Source: Saprospiraceae bacterium
GTDB lineage: Bacteria; Bacteroidota; Bacteroidia; Chitinophagales; Saprospiraceae
Direction: 5' to 3'
NCBI GenBank assembly: GCA_024762995.1
Contig: JANTGI010000008.1
Coordinates: 1 to 46,814, forward strand
DNA: 46,814 nt
A program made the translations under genes and the position numbers. The notes under the pieces were generated by a model. It was not told the DNA's origin, did no database searches, and worked only from the letters and a program-made list of their open reading frames with translations. This document shows positions 33,811-41,763 of this stretch, one piece after another (position 1 is the stretch's first letter; each line of letters starts with the position of its first letter).

Positions 33811-35553
33811 ATGAAAAAACAATGGAAATATAAACCCGTCGATACCTCTGCGGTCCAGGCACTCCAAGTCGAATTAGGAGTGAATGCCACCATGGCCAAG
33901 CTGCTTTATTTGCGTGGTGTAAAATCCAAAGAACAAGCCGATAAATTTTTTAACCCTTCCTTTGACGACCTTCATGACCCTTATCTACTCAAAGATATGG
34001 ATTTGGCGATTAGCCGATTAGAAACCGCTATTTCGAAAGGTCAAAGAATCTTACTCTACGGGGATTATGATGTGGACGGAGTGACTTCGGTAAGTTTATT
34101 GTACTCTTTTCTAAAACGATATACGGAGCATTTAGATTTTTACATTCCCGACCGATACAAAGAGGGCTATGGACTCACCTTACAGGGTGTTGATTATGCC
34201 AAACAAAATGATGTCAAGCTGTTGATTACCATGGATTGTGGGACAACGGCGTTAACACAAATTCAGGAAGCCAAGGCTAAAGGCATAGATGTCATTGTTT
34301 TAGACCATCATCTCCCCGTGGATGAACTCCCACCGACTGTGGCGCTCATTAATCCCAAGCAAACAGACTGCCCCTATCCCTTCAAGGATTTGAGTGGATG
34401 CGGGGTCACCTTCAAATTTGCGCAAGCCTATGCTGCTCATCTGGGCATGCCTAGACGTGCCTTGATACCGTTATTGGACTTTGTTGCGACAAGTATTGCT
34501 TGTGATTATGTCCCGATTGTTGGTGAAAATCGAATCCTAGCGACTTTTGGTTTGCACCAAATCAACCACAATACCAGAGTCGGCTTAAAAGCACTTATCG
34601 CCAGAACCAATTACACTTATCCTTTCTCCATTTCTGATATTGTTTTTGGGATTGGTCCTTATATCAATGCCGCAGGAAGACTGTCTGATGGAAAGGAGGC
34701 CGTTCGTTTATTGCTTGCAGAAGATTGGTTGGTTGCTTCGGAGTACGCCAATATCCTTCGGGAGCGCAACACACAACGACGTATTTTTGATCGTAAAAAC
34801 TTAGCCGAAGCCATCAAAGTCTGGGAAAGCAATGAACACCACTCCAAAGTGCCTATTGTGGTTCTTTTTCAGGCTAACTGGCACAAAGGGGTACTGGGCA
34901 TTGTGGCTTCAAGGATGGCCAAACACTACCATAAACCTGCTGTTATCATGTGTGAATCTAACGGTGAAATCGTTGCATCCGCCAGATCCACTCCAACCAT
35001 CGATATCCATGAATTACTAAAACAATCAGAGCATCTACTGACTACTTTCGGGGGGCATCCCAAGGCAGCAGGTTTTAGTATGCCTCCGGAAAATCTGGAA
35101 GCACTAACCCGAAATTTACTCCAGAGTATGCAAGGGGTTTCAGCCGCCCAACAAACGCCTACTTTATTTATTGATTCAGAGTTAGAACTGAAGGACATCA
35201 CGCCTAAGTTTATGGAAGAGTTGCATAAGTTAGCTCCTTTGGGTCCCGGCAACCCCAACCCTTTGTTTGTTTGCGAAAATGTCGAAGTCGCCGGCCCAAT
35301 AAGATATATCGAAAAAAATAGCATTCGTCTTTTGGTCGCCAAAGAGAACTCGAAGCGATTTAAGGCGGTAGGCTTTCGCAAAGGGGATTATATTGACCAA
35401 ATAAATAGCCAGGAGTTTGCGATGTGTTTTAAAATTATTGAAAGTGTTTGGAAAGGAGAAAAACAATTGCAACTTCAAATGAAAGACATCTTTGAAGGAG
35501 AAATTAAACAACCCCTTCCCATCTCTACTTCTGAGCTAAAGGAGGAGGAATAG
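33811..35553 (+). CDS. recJ: single-stranded-DNA exonuclease RecJ
   Basis: 580 residues from the ATG at 33811 (MKKQWKYKPVD, the usual RecJ opening). An in-frame ATG at 33775 adds 12 residues and is closer to the promoter box, so either start is possible. DHH-family motifs: GDYDVDG (84-90), MDCGTTA (141-147), LDHH (164-167) and AGRLSDG; the DHHA1 and OB-like C-terminal parts follow. It degrades ssDNA 5'-3' in recombination and repair. It is convergent with the envelope TPR gene, only 10 bases apart. Confidence 0.94.
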   Translation: MKKQWKYKPVDTSAVQALQVELGVNATMAKLLYLRGVKSKEQADKFFNPSFDDLHDPYLLKDMDLAISRLETAISKGQRILLYGDYDVDGVTSVSLLYSFLKRYTEHLDFYIPDRYKEGYGLTLQGVDYAKQNDVKLLITMDCGTTALTQIQEAKAKGIDVIVLDHHLPVDELPPTVALINPKQTDCPYPFKDLSGCGVTFKFAQAYAAHLGMPRRALIPLLDFVATSIACDYVPIVGENRILATFGLHQINHNTRVGLKALIARTNYTYPFSISDIVFGIGPYINAAGRLSDGKEAVRLLLAEDWLVASEYANILRERNTQRRIFDRKNLAEAIKVWESNEHHSKVPIVVLFQANWHKGVLGIVASRMAKHYHKPAVIMCESNGEIVASARSTPTIDIHELLKQSEHLLTTFGGHPKAAGFSMPPENLEALTRNLLQSMQGVSAAQQTPTLFIDSELELKDITPKFMEELHKLAPLGPGNPNPLFVCENVEVAGPIRYIEKNSIRLLVAKENSKRFKAVGFRKGDYIDQINSQEFAMCFKIIESVWKGEKQLQLQMKDIFEGEIKQPLPISTSELKEEE

Positions 35554-35563
35554 TTACCTTTCT

Positions 35564-37591
35564 TTACTCCAACAAATACCGTTGCAATTTTGGGTAAGCC
35601 TTAATGATGGCCGGTTCAATCCCTTTTGTGATGGGCTTGCCGGCGATATAAGGAATGATTCTAACGACCTTAAGATGATTTTGGTTAAGTTCTTCCGCCC
35701 ATTGCTGTGCAGTCTCTAAGGTCAAAAACCGACCAAATAACATTCGCCATTCCTCATTCACTAAATCAAAAGAGAAGTCATATTTATTAGTCGTTAGAAA
35801 AGACTTAAATAGGGAACTATCCGGAGCTAATTCAATTTTATATCGGAGCCCAAGTGGTGTTCTGGGCACGAAGCTGTACTTTTTGATGCCATTGATGGGA
35901 GTAATGGGCTTTTTGGGGTTATTTTTATATAAGATAATGGCTTCTAAATAACTACCCGGTTGGCTCGATTTTTTGGGTATCAGTAGCTGTTGAGAATAGT
36001 TAATGGATGTGTTAGGCGCATTGCTTTTCAAAAATGAAAGGAGCACCTTAGAGATCGGACTCAGACCAACACCGGAGCCTTTCTTAGAGGAGGTTGATTG
36101 GGTCATATTGACGACAAGCTCTGCTTGCGGGCGCTCATTCAGAATACGTGCCAGAGTACGCAATGCGGCAAACTGCGTACTATCCGGCATGATAACACCC
36201 AAGCCATATCGCTGAAACAATACCGGCTGTGCCACGATTACCGAAGTGTCATTATTTACTTCATTTTCCACATTTACCGTCATTACAACCTGATCTGATT
36301 GTTGTTCAAAAAACTGACCTTCGAAGATATCATACTTGCCCATAGATTCATGCCGGTTGGAGGAGAGGACAAAGTGCCAGCCATCATTTGCCATCTGAAA
36401 ATATTGATCGTCATCCGCAGAATTAATAGGAATGCCTAAATTTTTACTTTTATTCCATTTTTTTAGAATTGGGGAATAAGTTGACTTATAAATATCATCG
36501 CCACCGATGCCTGCCGGCTTGTTAGAAGAAAAATAAAGACCTCTGCGATTATTGGTCAAAAAAGGAAATTTTTCATCATAAGGACTATTGATATTCGGCC
36601 CCATGTTTATCGGTTCGGACCAACCATCCGCTGTTTTATTGGCAATAAATAAGTCATATCCCCCAAAACCTTCCAATCGGCGACTGGCAAAAATAACCAT
36701 GGTGTCCATAAAGAAAAATGGAGTCGCATCTCCTTTTTGCATGTCAAAGGGAATCTCTAGCAAATTGCCTGAAATTCGGTCTTTGCTACTGCTATCAAAA
36801 TAGTCTTCGTACAATAGGCCGGCATCTTTGGTATATCCTTTTTTGTAGTACATGCGCAATCCATCTCCACTAAAACCTATTACTTCATCAAATAAGGAGG
36901 TATTCAGTAGTCCGGACATGCGCTCTACGTGGTAGGCGGGTGTTATCTCCGCCACGTACATATCCGGATTGCGGTGCCCGTGTTTGTTGTCCACCTTGCC
37001 ATTATCACTCCTAAGCCCACCTAAAGCCCCTAGTCTATTGGATGAAAAATATAACTTACTCCGTTGCGAAAGAGGGCTATAAATTGGATGAAAGTCATTG
37101 TCTGTTGTATTGATTGGCTCAGGAAACCCTTCTAGGGTTGCCATAGGCGCTTGATTTTTGATGAGTAATCCGCTTTCGCAATTTCTTAACTTCGTTTTGA
37201 CCAACCCTTCAAAATCGCTGCGATTATTCTTTTTCAAAAACTCCTTATAAAGACCAGCCGCCTTCCGGAATTCTAACTTCCGATGGTACAAGTTGCCTAG
37301 GTAATAGACTACATTTGGGAATTGAGCCTTCCTTTTCTCGTAGATGATATTTAATACGGTTTCCGCTTCCAAAAGCCGGTTTAGGAATAAATAAGAGATA
37401 CCTAAGTGGTAATCCATCTCATAATCCGTAGGTCTTTCGCGAAAGCAATCTTCATACCGCTTAGCGGCCAATTCATAAAAACCATCTGCAAAAAAGGCGT
37501 CTCCTTCCGATTTTATCGATTTATAGGATTGACCCTTTCCTGCAAAGGGAAGCAGAAAAAACAAAATAAAAAAACAATAAATTAATCTCAT
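35564..37591 (-). CDS. TPR-PD40 propeller envelope protein with degenerate OmpA and SPOR-like parts
   Basis: 675 residues. Signal peptide (about 1-21), TPR region (about 25-125), PD40 propeller (about 165-425: YFSSNRLGALGG, FASRRLEGFGGYDLF, YFSSNKPAGIGGDDIY). About residues 458-540 resemble an OmpA domain, but the ligand residues of TDxxG and LSxxRA are lost (NMTQSTSS, LSPISK). About 600-650 look SPOR-like (WRMLFGRFLTLETAQQWAEEL). Likely a periplasmic scaffold of the envelope. It starts 9 bases after the E2 stop, so both are on one transcript. Confidence 0.82.
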   Translation of the reverse strand: MRLIYCFFILFFLLPFAGKGQSYKSIKSEGDAFFADGFYELAAKRYEDCFRERPTDYEMDYHLGISYLFLNRLLEAETVLNIIYEKRKAQFPNVVYYLGNLYHRKLEFRKAAGLYKEFLKKNNRSDFEGLVKTKLRNCESGLLIKNQAPMATLEGFPEPINTTDNDFHPIYSPLSQRSKLYFSSNRLGALGGLRSDNGKVDNKHGHRNPDMYVAEITPAYHVERMSGLLNTSLFDEVIGFSGDGLRMYYKKGYTKDAGLLYEDYFDSSSKDRISGNLLEIPFDMQKGDATPFFFMDTMVIFASRRLEGFGGYDLFIANKTADGWSEPINMGPNINSPYDEKFPFLTNNRRGLYFSSNKPAGIGGDDIYKSTYSPILKKWNKSKNLGIPINSADDDQYFQMANDGWHFVLSSNRHESMGKYDIFEGQFFEQQSDQVVMTVNVENEVNNDTSVIVAQPVLFQRYGLGVIMPDSTQFAALRTLARILNERPQAELVVNMTQSTSSKKGSGVGLSPISKVLLSFLKSNAPNTSINYSQQLLIPKKSSQPGSYLEAIILYKNNPKKPITPINGIKKYSFVPRTPLGLRYKIELAPDSSLFKSFLTTNKYDFSFDLVNEEWRMLFGRFLTLETAQQWAEELNQNHLKVVRIIPYIAGKPITKGIEPAIIKAYPKLQRYLLE

Positions 37592-37600
37592 AAAACCAAT

Positions 37601-38923
37601 TTAGATACCCTGATTGGGGTCAAATGCTTCCATATACGTCTTCAACGTATTGAGCATCGAACCACCTAGTGACCCATCTACTACTCGATGGTCATAGGAT
37701 AATGATAGGAACATCATGTGCCGGATTGCAATTACGTCCCCATATTCGGTCTCTAACACTGCCGGTTTTTTGCGTATCGCCCCTAAAGCCAATATGGCGA
37801 CTTGTGGCTGGGGGATAATCGGCGTACCCATGACATTACCAAATGTACCTACATTAGTAACGGTAAAAGTACCGCCCTGTATTTCATCCGGTTTCAATTT
37901 GTTGGCACGAGCACGTTGGGCCAAATCATTCACTTGTTTGGCGAGTCCCGGCAAACTTAATTGGTCAGCATTCTTTATCACCGGCACAATTAAATTGCCA
38001 TCCGGTAAAGCAGCGGCCATACCAATATTAATGTCCTTTTTGACCAGTAACTTCTCTCCTTCAACGGATATATTAATCATTGGGTGATCCAACAGTGCTT
38101 TTACGGTCGCTTGAATAAAAATAGGCGTAAATGTAATCTTATCTCCATAGCGCTCCACAAATAAATCCTTGTTCTTTGTACGCCATTTGACGATGTTCGT
38201 TACATCTACTTCGATATAGGAGGTGACATGCGGCGAAGTATGCCATGATTGAACCATGTGCTTGGCGATCAGTTTTCGCATTCGATCCATCTCAATTATC
38301 TCCACATTTCCGGAAGCAGATGTCTGTACCGGAGCAGAAGAAGCGACCTGAGCAGATGGCGATGGTGTGTGCACATGAGGAGTTGATGACGTCGATTTTC
38401 TATCTGACTTGATATAATTCAGGATATCTGTCTTGGTCACTCGATTATTCAGACCCGTACCCGGAATCCGGCTCAACTCTGCTTCTGTGACCCCTTCAGC
38501 CTTAGAAATACTGCGCACTAATGGAGAATAAAAACGATCTCCATTGGACGAAATGGTGGCTACTGCGGGAGTCGAATCGGACGCTACTGCTACTGCAGGT
38601 TCTTGGATAGCTGCTTTCCCATTTGATTCTTCCTTCGGCATTTCTACGACGGTCGGTGATGCTTCGGGCGCTACTTCTTCTCCTTCCGTAGCGATGACAG
38701 CGATGACCTTACCAATCTCCACGACCGTATCTTCTTCAAATAAGATCTCCGCAATGGTGCCTGCCACCGGAGACGGCACTTCAGAATCCACTTTATCGGT
38801 AGCAATTTCTAAAATCGGTTCATCCAACTCCACCGTATCACCGACCCCTTTGAGCCATTTAAGGATGGTTGCTTCGACTATACTTTCGCCCATTTTGGGC
38901 ATGACGAGTTCTACTTTTGCCAT
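37601..38923 (-). CDS. 2-oxo acid dehydrogenase E2 (dihydrolipoyl acyltransferase)
   Basis: 440 residues. Lipoyl domain with the modified Lys44 (EIATDKVDSEV), a variable Ala/Pro/Ser linker, a peripheral subunit-binding domain (SPLVRSISKAEGVTEAEL...GRVTKTDIL-like, residues about 133-170), and the catalytic domain with His412/Asp416 (SYDHRVVDGS). It moves the acyl group to CoA in the branched-chain or pyruvate-type complex. No E1 or E3 gene is nearby. The upstream gap holds MITE-like copy B. Confidence 0.93.
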   Translation of the reverse strand: MAKVELVMPKMGESIVEATILKWLKGVGDTVELDEPILEIATDKVDSEVPSPVAGTIAEILFEEDTVVEIGKVIAVIATEGEEVAPEASPTVVEMPKEESNGKAAIQEPAVAVASDSTPAVATISSNGDRFYSPLVRSISKAEGVTEAELSRIPGTGLNNRVTKTDILNYIKSDRKSTSSTPHVHTPSPSAQVASSAPVQTSASGNVEIIEMDRMRKLIAKHMVQSWHTSPHVTSYIEVDVTNIVKWRTKNKDLFVERYGDKITFTPIFIQATVKALLDHPMINISVEGEKLLVKKDINIGMAAALPDGNLIVPVIKNADQLSLPGLAKQVNDLAQRARANKLKPDEIQGGTFTVTNVGTFGNVMGTPIIPQPQVAILALGAIRKKPAVLETEYGDVIAIRHMMFLSLSYDHRVVDGSLGGSMLNTLKTYMEAFDPNQGI

Positions 38924-38942
38924 TTTATTTGATTGTTTTAGA

Positions 38943-39118
38943 GTAACTGTTTAGGTACCCGCAGGTTTTTGTCATAAAATGCCCTTTTTGCGCCTGCCTA
39001 CCCCTGTAGGCCTGCCTACCCCTGTAGCCTGCCTGCCCCTGTAGCCTGCCTGCCGCCTGCCCCTGCAGGGGCAGGCAGGTCTATGTTCCGTCAAAAACGG
39101 GAGTACTTAAACAGTTCT
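38943..39118. repeat. MITE-like palindromic element, long form (copy B)
   Basis: The left end GTAACTGTTTAGGTACCCGC and the right end (reverse complement AGAACTGTTTAAGTACTCCC) are inverted repeats, continuing as GTTTTTG(T/A)C. The interior is a GC-rich module of repeated CCTGCCTGCCCCTG-type units. The left 75 bases match the reverse complement of copy A's right side closely, including TTTTTGCGCCTGCCT. Confidence 0.75.
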
Positions 39119-39141
39119 TATTTTTTAGGACTTCGGCAAAG

Positions 39142-40392
39142 TTAAGTTTCTTTTTTCACAAGAAAAACCTTTCTAAGCAGATTAAGTGCTAAGACTGACG
39201 AAAATTCTATGTTTGTCAAACGATTTTCACCTAATTGAAGTTTCTTTGCTACCGTTTTATCTTTGGACGCAGCGGCAATCCATATGGTGCCTACCGGTTT
39301 GTCGGGAGTTCCTCCGGTAGGGCCGGCAATTCCGGTGGTAGCGACTCCATAGTCTGTGCCCAGTGCCTTTCGTACGCCATTAGCCATCTCTTCGGCAGTT
39401 GCTCGACTGACGGCACCATATTTTTCTAGTGTTTTGGATTGTACTCCCAGTATATTTTCCTTCACTTCATTGGCGTAAGCTACCACGGTTCCTTTGAAGT
39501 AAGCAGAGGCGCCGGAGTTGACTGTAATTAAGTGAGCGATATGCCCACCGGTACAACTTTCCGCAGTGGCTAATGTGGCTTTTTGTGCGACCAACAGTTG
39601 CCCGATGGCTTGCGCAAAATTAATGTCCTCTTCTGCCACCAACAATGAGCCAATCTCCTGTCTTATTTTTTCGGCAACGGAATCGATGGCTTGCGCCAAA
39701 ACAAGCGCATCATCATGCTCCCCGCTTATTCGCAAACGTATGGTACCCAGCTTCGGCAAGTAAGCCAAACTTAAAAAATCGGGCATCTGCCCTTCCATTT
39801 TTTCCAATCTTTCAGAAAGAGAGCTTTCAGGGATGCCGGCGACCAAAAATGTCTTGTGCAAGATATGCCTATCACCGGCTTTCGCCAAAAGCTTGGGGAT
39901 TATTTCTTCCCGCATGATGCTCTTCATTTCACGAGGAACTCCCGGTATGGCCACAAATATCCGGTTATTGCGCTCAAACCACATGCCGGGGGCCGTACCC
40001 AAGGCATTATCCAACAGGATGGCTGACTTAGGTAAAAAACTCTGCCGACGATGAGAATCGGAAACTTCCACTTGATATTGCGTTAATTTCGCCTTCATTT
40101 TTGCGAAAGCATCATCGTTAAACACCAATTCGGCCCCAAAATAATCCGCTAATACAGAAACAGTCAAATCATCTTTCGTCGGCCCCAAACCTCCCGTCAA
40201 AATCACTATATCCGCTAAGTTCGCGGCAAAATCTAATCCTTTTTTAATATCTTCTGCACCGTCTCCCACCGTCATTTTACCAACCGTCTCCACACCTATC
40301 GGGGCCAATGCTTGCGCAATCCATCCCGAATTGGTATCTGTTACCTGTCCGATTAATAATTCGTCCCCGATGGTGATGATGTATGCCTTCAT
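39142..40392 (-). CDS. cinA: CinA-like protein (nicotinamide-nucleotide amidase/COG1058)
   Basis: 416 residues. The N-terminal molybdopterin-binding-like domain (IITIGDELLIGQVTDTNS, LTGGLGPTKDDLTV) is joined to the C-terminal amidase domain (TAESCTGGHIAHLITVNSGASAYFKG, VATTGIAGPTGGTPDKPVGT). It should act in NAD recycling by deamidating NMN. A TACCTTTG box lies 14 bases upstream of the start. Confidence 0.93.
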   Translation of the reverse strand: MKAYIITIGDELLIGQVTDTNSGWIAQALAPIGVETVGKMTVGDGAEDIKKGLDFAANLADIVILTGGLGPTKDDLTVSVLADYFGAELVFNDDAFAKMKAKLTQYQVEVSDSHRRQSFLPKSAILLDNALGTAPGMWFERNNRIFVAIPGVPREMKSIMREEIIPKLLAKAGDRHILHKTFLVAGIPESSLSERLEKMEGQMPDFLSLAYLPKLGTIRLRISGEHDDALVLAQAIDSVAEKIRQEIGSLLVAEEDINFAQAIGQLLVAQKATLATAESCTGGHIAHLITVNSGASAYFKGTVVAYANEVKENILGVQSKTLEKYGAVSRATAEEMANGVRKALGTDYGVATTGIAGPTGGTPDKPVGTIWIAAASKDKTVAKKLQLGENRLTNIEFSSVLALNLLRKVFLVKKET

Positions 40393-40406
40393 GTTTAAGT
40401 TTTGAG

Positions 40407-40414
40407 CAAAGGTA
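40407..40414 (-). promoter_or_regulatory. -7 promoter box TACCTTTG for cinA
   Basis: Exact TAnnTTTG match on the minus strand, 14 bases before the cinA ATG. Confidence 0.6.
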
Positions 40415-40545
40415 TTGATTTTCCCATTGTTGTTGGGAGTTTATATTTATTCAGGATTAATTTTGATTAAATCATTGGAGTGCGTGATATAATTGATGTG
40501 CCATGGTTATTATGCGTTTTGGTTTAAAAAATGGTGAATTTCCGG

Positions 40546-40553
40546 TATATTTG
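40546..40553 (+). promoter_or_regulatory. -7 promoter box TATATTTG
   Basis: Exact consensus, 21 bases before the ATG at 40575 and inside the longer ORF that begins at 40503. It shows that 40503 is not the real start. TTTG at 40518-40521 is a possible -33 element, though the 24-base spacing is long. Confidence 0.65.
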
Positions 40554-40574
40554 TTTTCACAAAAAATCAACAGT

Positions 40575-41606
40575 ATGTTTAACTTGAAATTTATTTTGTT
40601 TGTCACGGGACTGGTTATTTTATCTTGCCGTAGTGAAACGACTAAAGACTATGCGACCATCTCAGGAAAAATTACCAATCACTTGGGTAAAGACGGTAGC
40701 CTGCGTTCGGAAGATGGCTATCGAAAAGTGATAAAAATCAATAAAGATGGAACGTTTTCTGATACCGTACATGTGGGAGGCAAAGGAAAACTATTTGCTT
40801 TTAGCGATGGTAATGAAGTGACGACGGTTTTTCTTAAAGACGGATACGATCTTCATCTTGTCCTTGATACAGATGAATTTGACGAAACGATTAAATATAC
40901 CGGAAAGGGGGCTGAAAATAATAATTATCTCGCCCAAAAGCTATTACTGAATGAGTCGTTATTTACTTCGGAAGTCTTTGGTCTCGAAGAGGAGGACTTT
41001 AAGGGTGCTTTAGAGAAAAATACAGATAAACTGTTTGCTTTTTTAGAAGAAACAAAGGGACTGGATGCTGATTTAATTGCTGAAGAAAAAATTGAAATTC
41101 AAGATTCTAAGGCCAATATGATGGAAACCTACTCGGAGATAAAGGCTACAAGAGAAGCGAATGCTAAACTGAATGGTTTGCCTTCTCCACCTTTTAACAA
41201 TTTTGAAAACTATCAAGGGGGAACGACTTCTTTGTCTGACTTAAAAGGCAAGTACGTTTATGTTGACGTTTGGGCGACTTGGTGCGGCCCTTGCAAAGCT
41301 GAAATTCCTTATCTAAAACGATTAGAAGAAAAATACCGCAATAAAAATATTGCTTTTGTGAGTATTTCTGTGGACGAAAAAGAAGATTACGACGCTTGGC
41401 GCAAAATGATTAAAGCTAAAGAAATGGGCGGAGTGCAATTATTCGCAGATAAATCTTGGAAGTCCGATTTTTGTCAGGCCTATCATATCCATAGTATTCC
41501 GCGTTTTATTTTGATTGATCCGGCCGGGAATGTCGTTAATGCGGACATGAGCCGTCCTTCTGAAGAAGCAACAGTGGAGACATTGGATAAATTGTTGTCG
41601 CACTAA
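40575..41606 (+). CDS. TlpA/DUF4369-type thioredoxin lipoprotein
   Basis: 343 residues from the ATG at 40575. A lipobox ILSC gives Cys18. A DUF4369-like beta domain (about 25-115) and a helical linker precede a TlpA thioredoxin domain with WCGPC at 236-240 and cis-Pro SIPRF. It is probably a membrane-anchored disulfide reductase of the periplasm. It is the second TlpA-type protein of the window; the first (866) has a different N-terminal half. Confidence 0.9.
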   Translation: MFNLKFILFVTGLVILSCRSETTKDYATISGKITNHLGKDGSLRSEDGYRKVIKINKDGTFSDTVHVGGKGKLFAFSDGNEVTTVFLKDGYDLHLVLDTDEFDETIKYTGKGAENNNYLAQKLLLNESLFTSEVFGLEEEDFKGALEKNTDKLFAFLEETKGLDADLIAEEKIEIQDSKANMMETYSEIKATREANAKLNGLPSPPFNNFENYQGGTTSLSDLKGKYVYVDVWATWCGPCKAEIPYLKRLEEKYRNKNIAFVSISVDEKEDYDAWRKMIKAKEMGGVQLFADKSWKSDFCQAYHIHSIPRFILIDPAGNVVNADMSRPSEEATVETLDKLLSH

Positions 41607-41763
41607 AAAGGCAGGGTATGCCTATGGTTATTCATTATGATGTAGGTCCGCTTGGGCGACAAGGTGCCTAGGCTAGTTGATAAAGGTTCAGGCTTTGGTA
41701 GATCTCCTCCCAAAATGAACGAACATCCCCCAATAAACGTTTAGTCGAATCAAACCAAGATTT

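Noticed and set aside
41607-41763. Cobalamin or SAM riboswitch in the metH leader
   Set aside because: No B12-box (GCCACTG) and no SAM-I or SAM-II core was seen in the 157 bases; only weak short hairpins.
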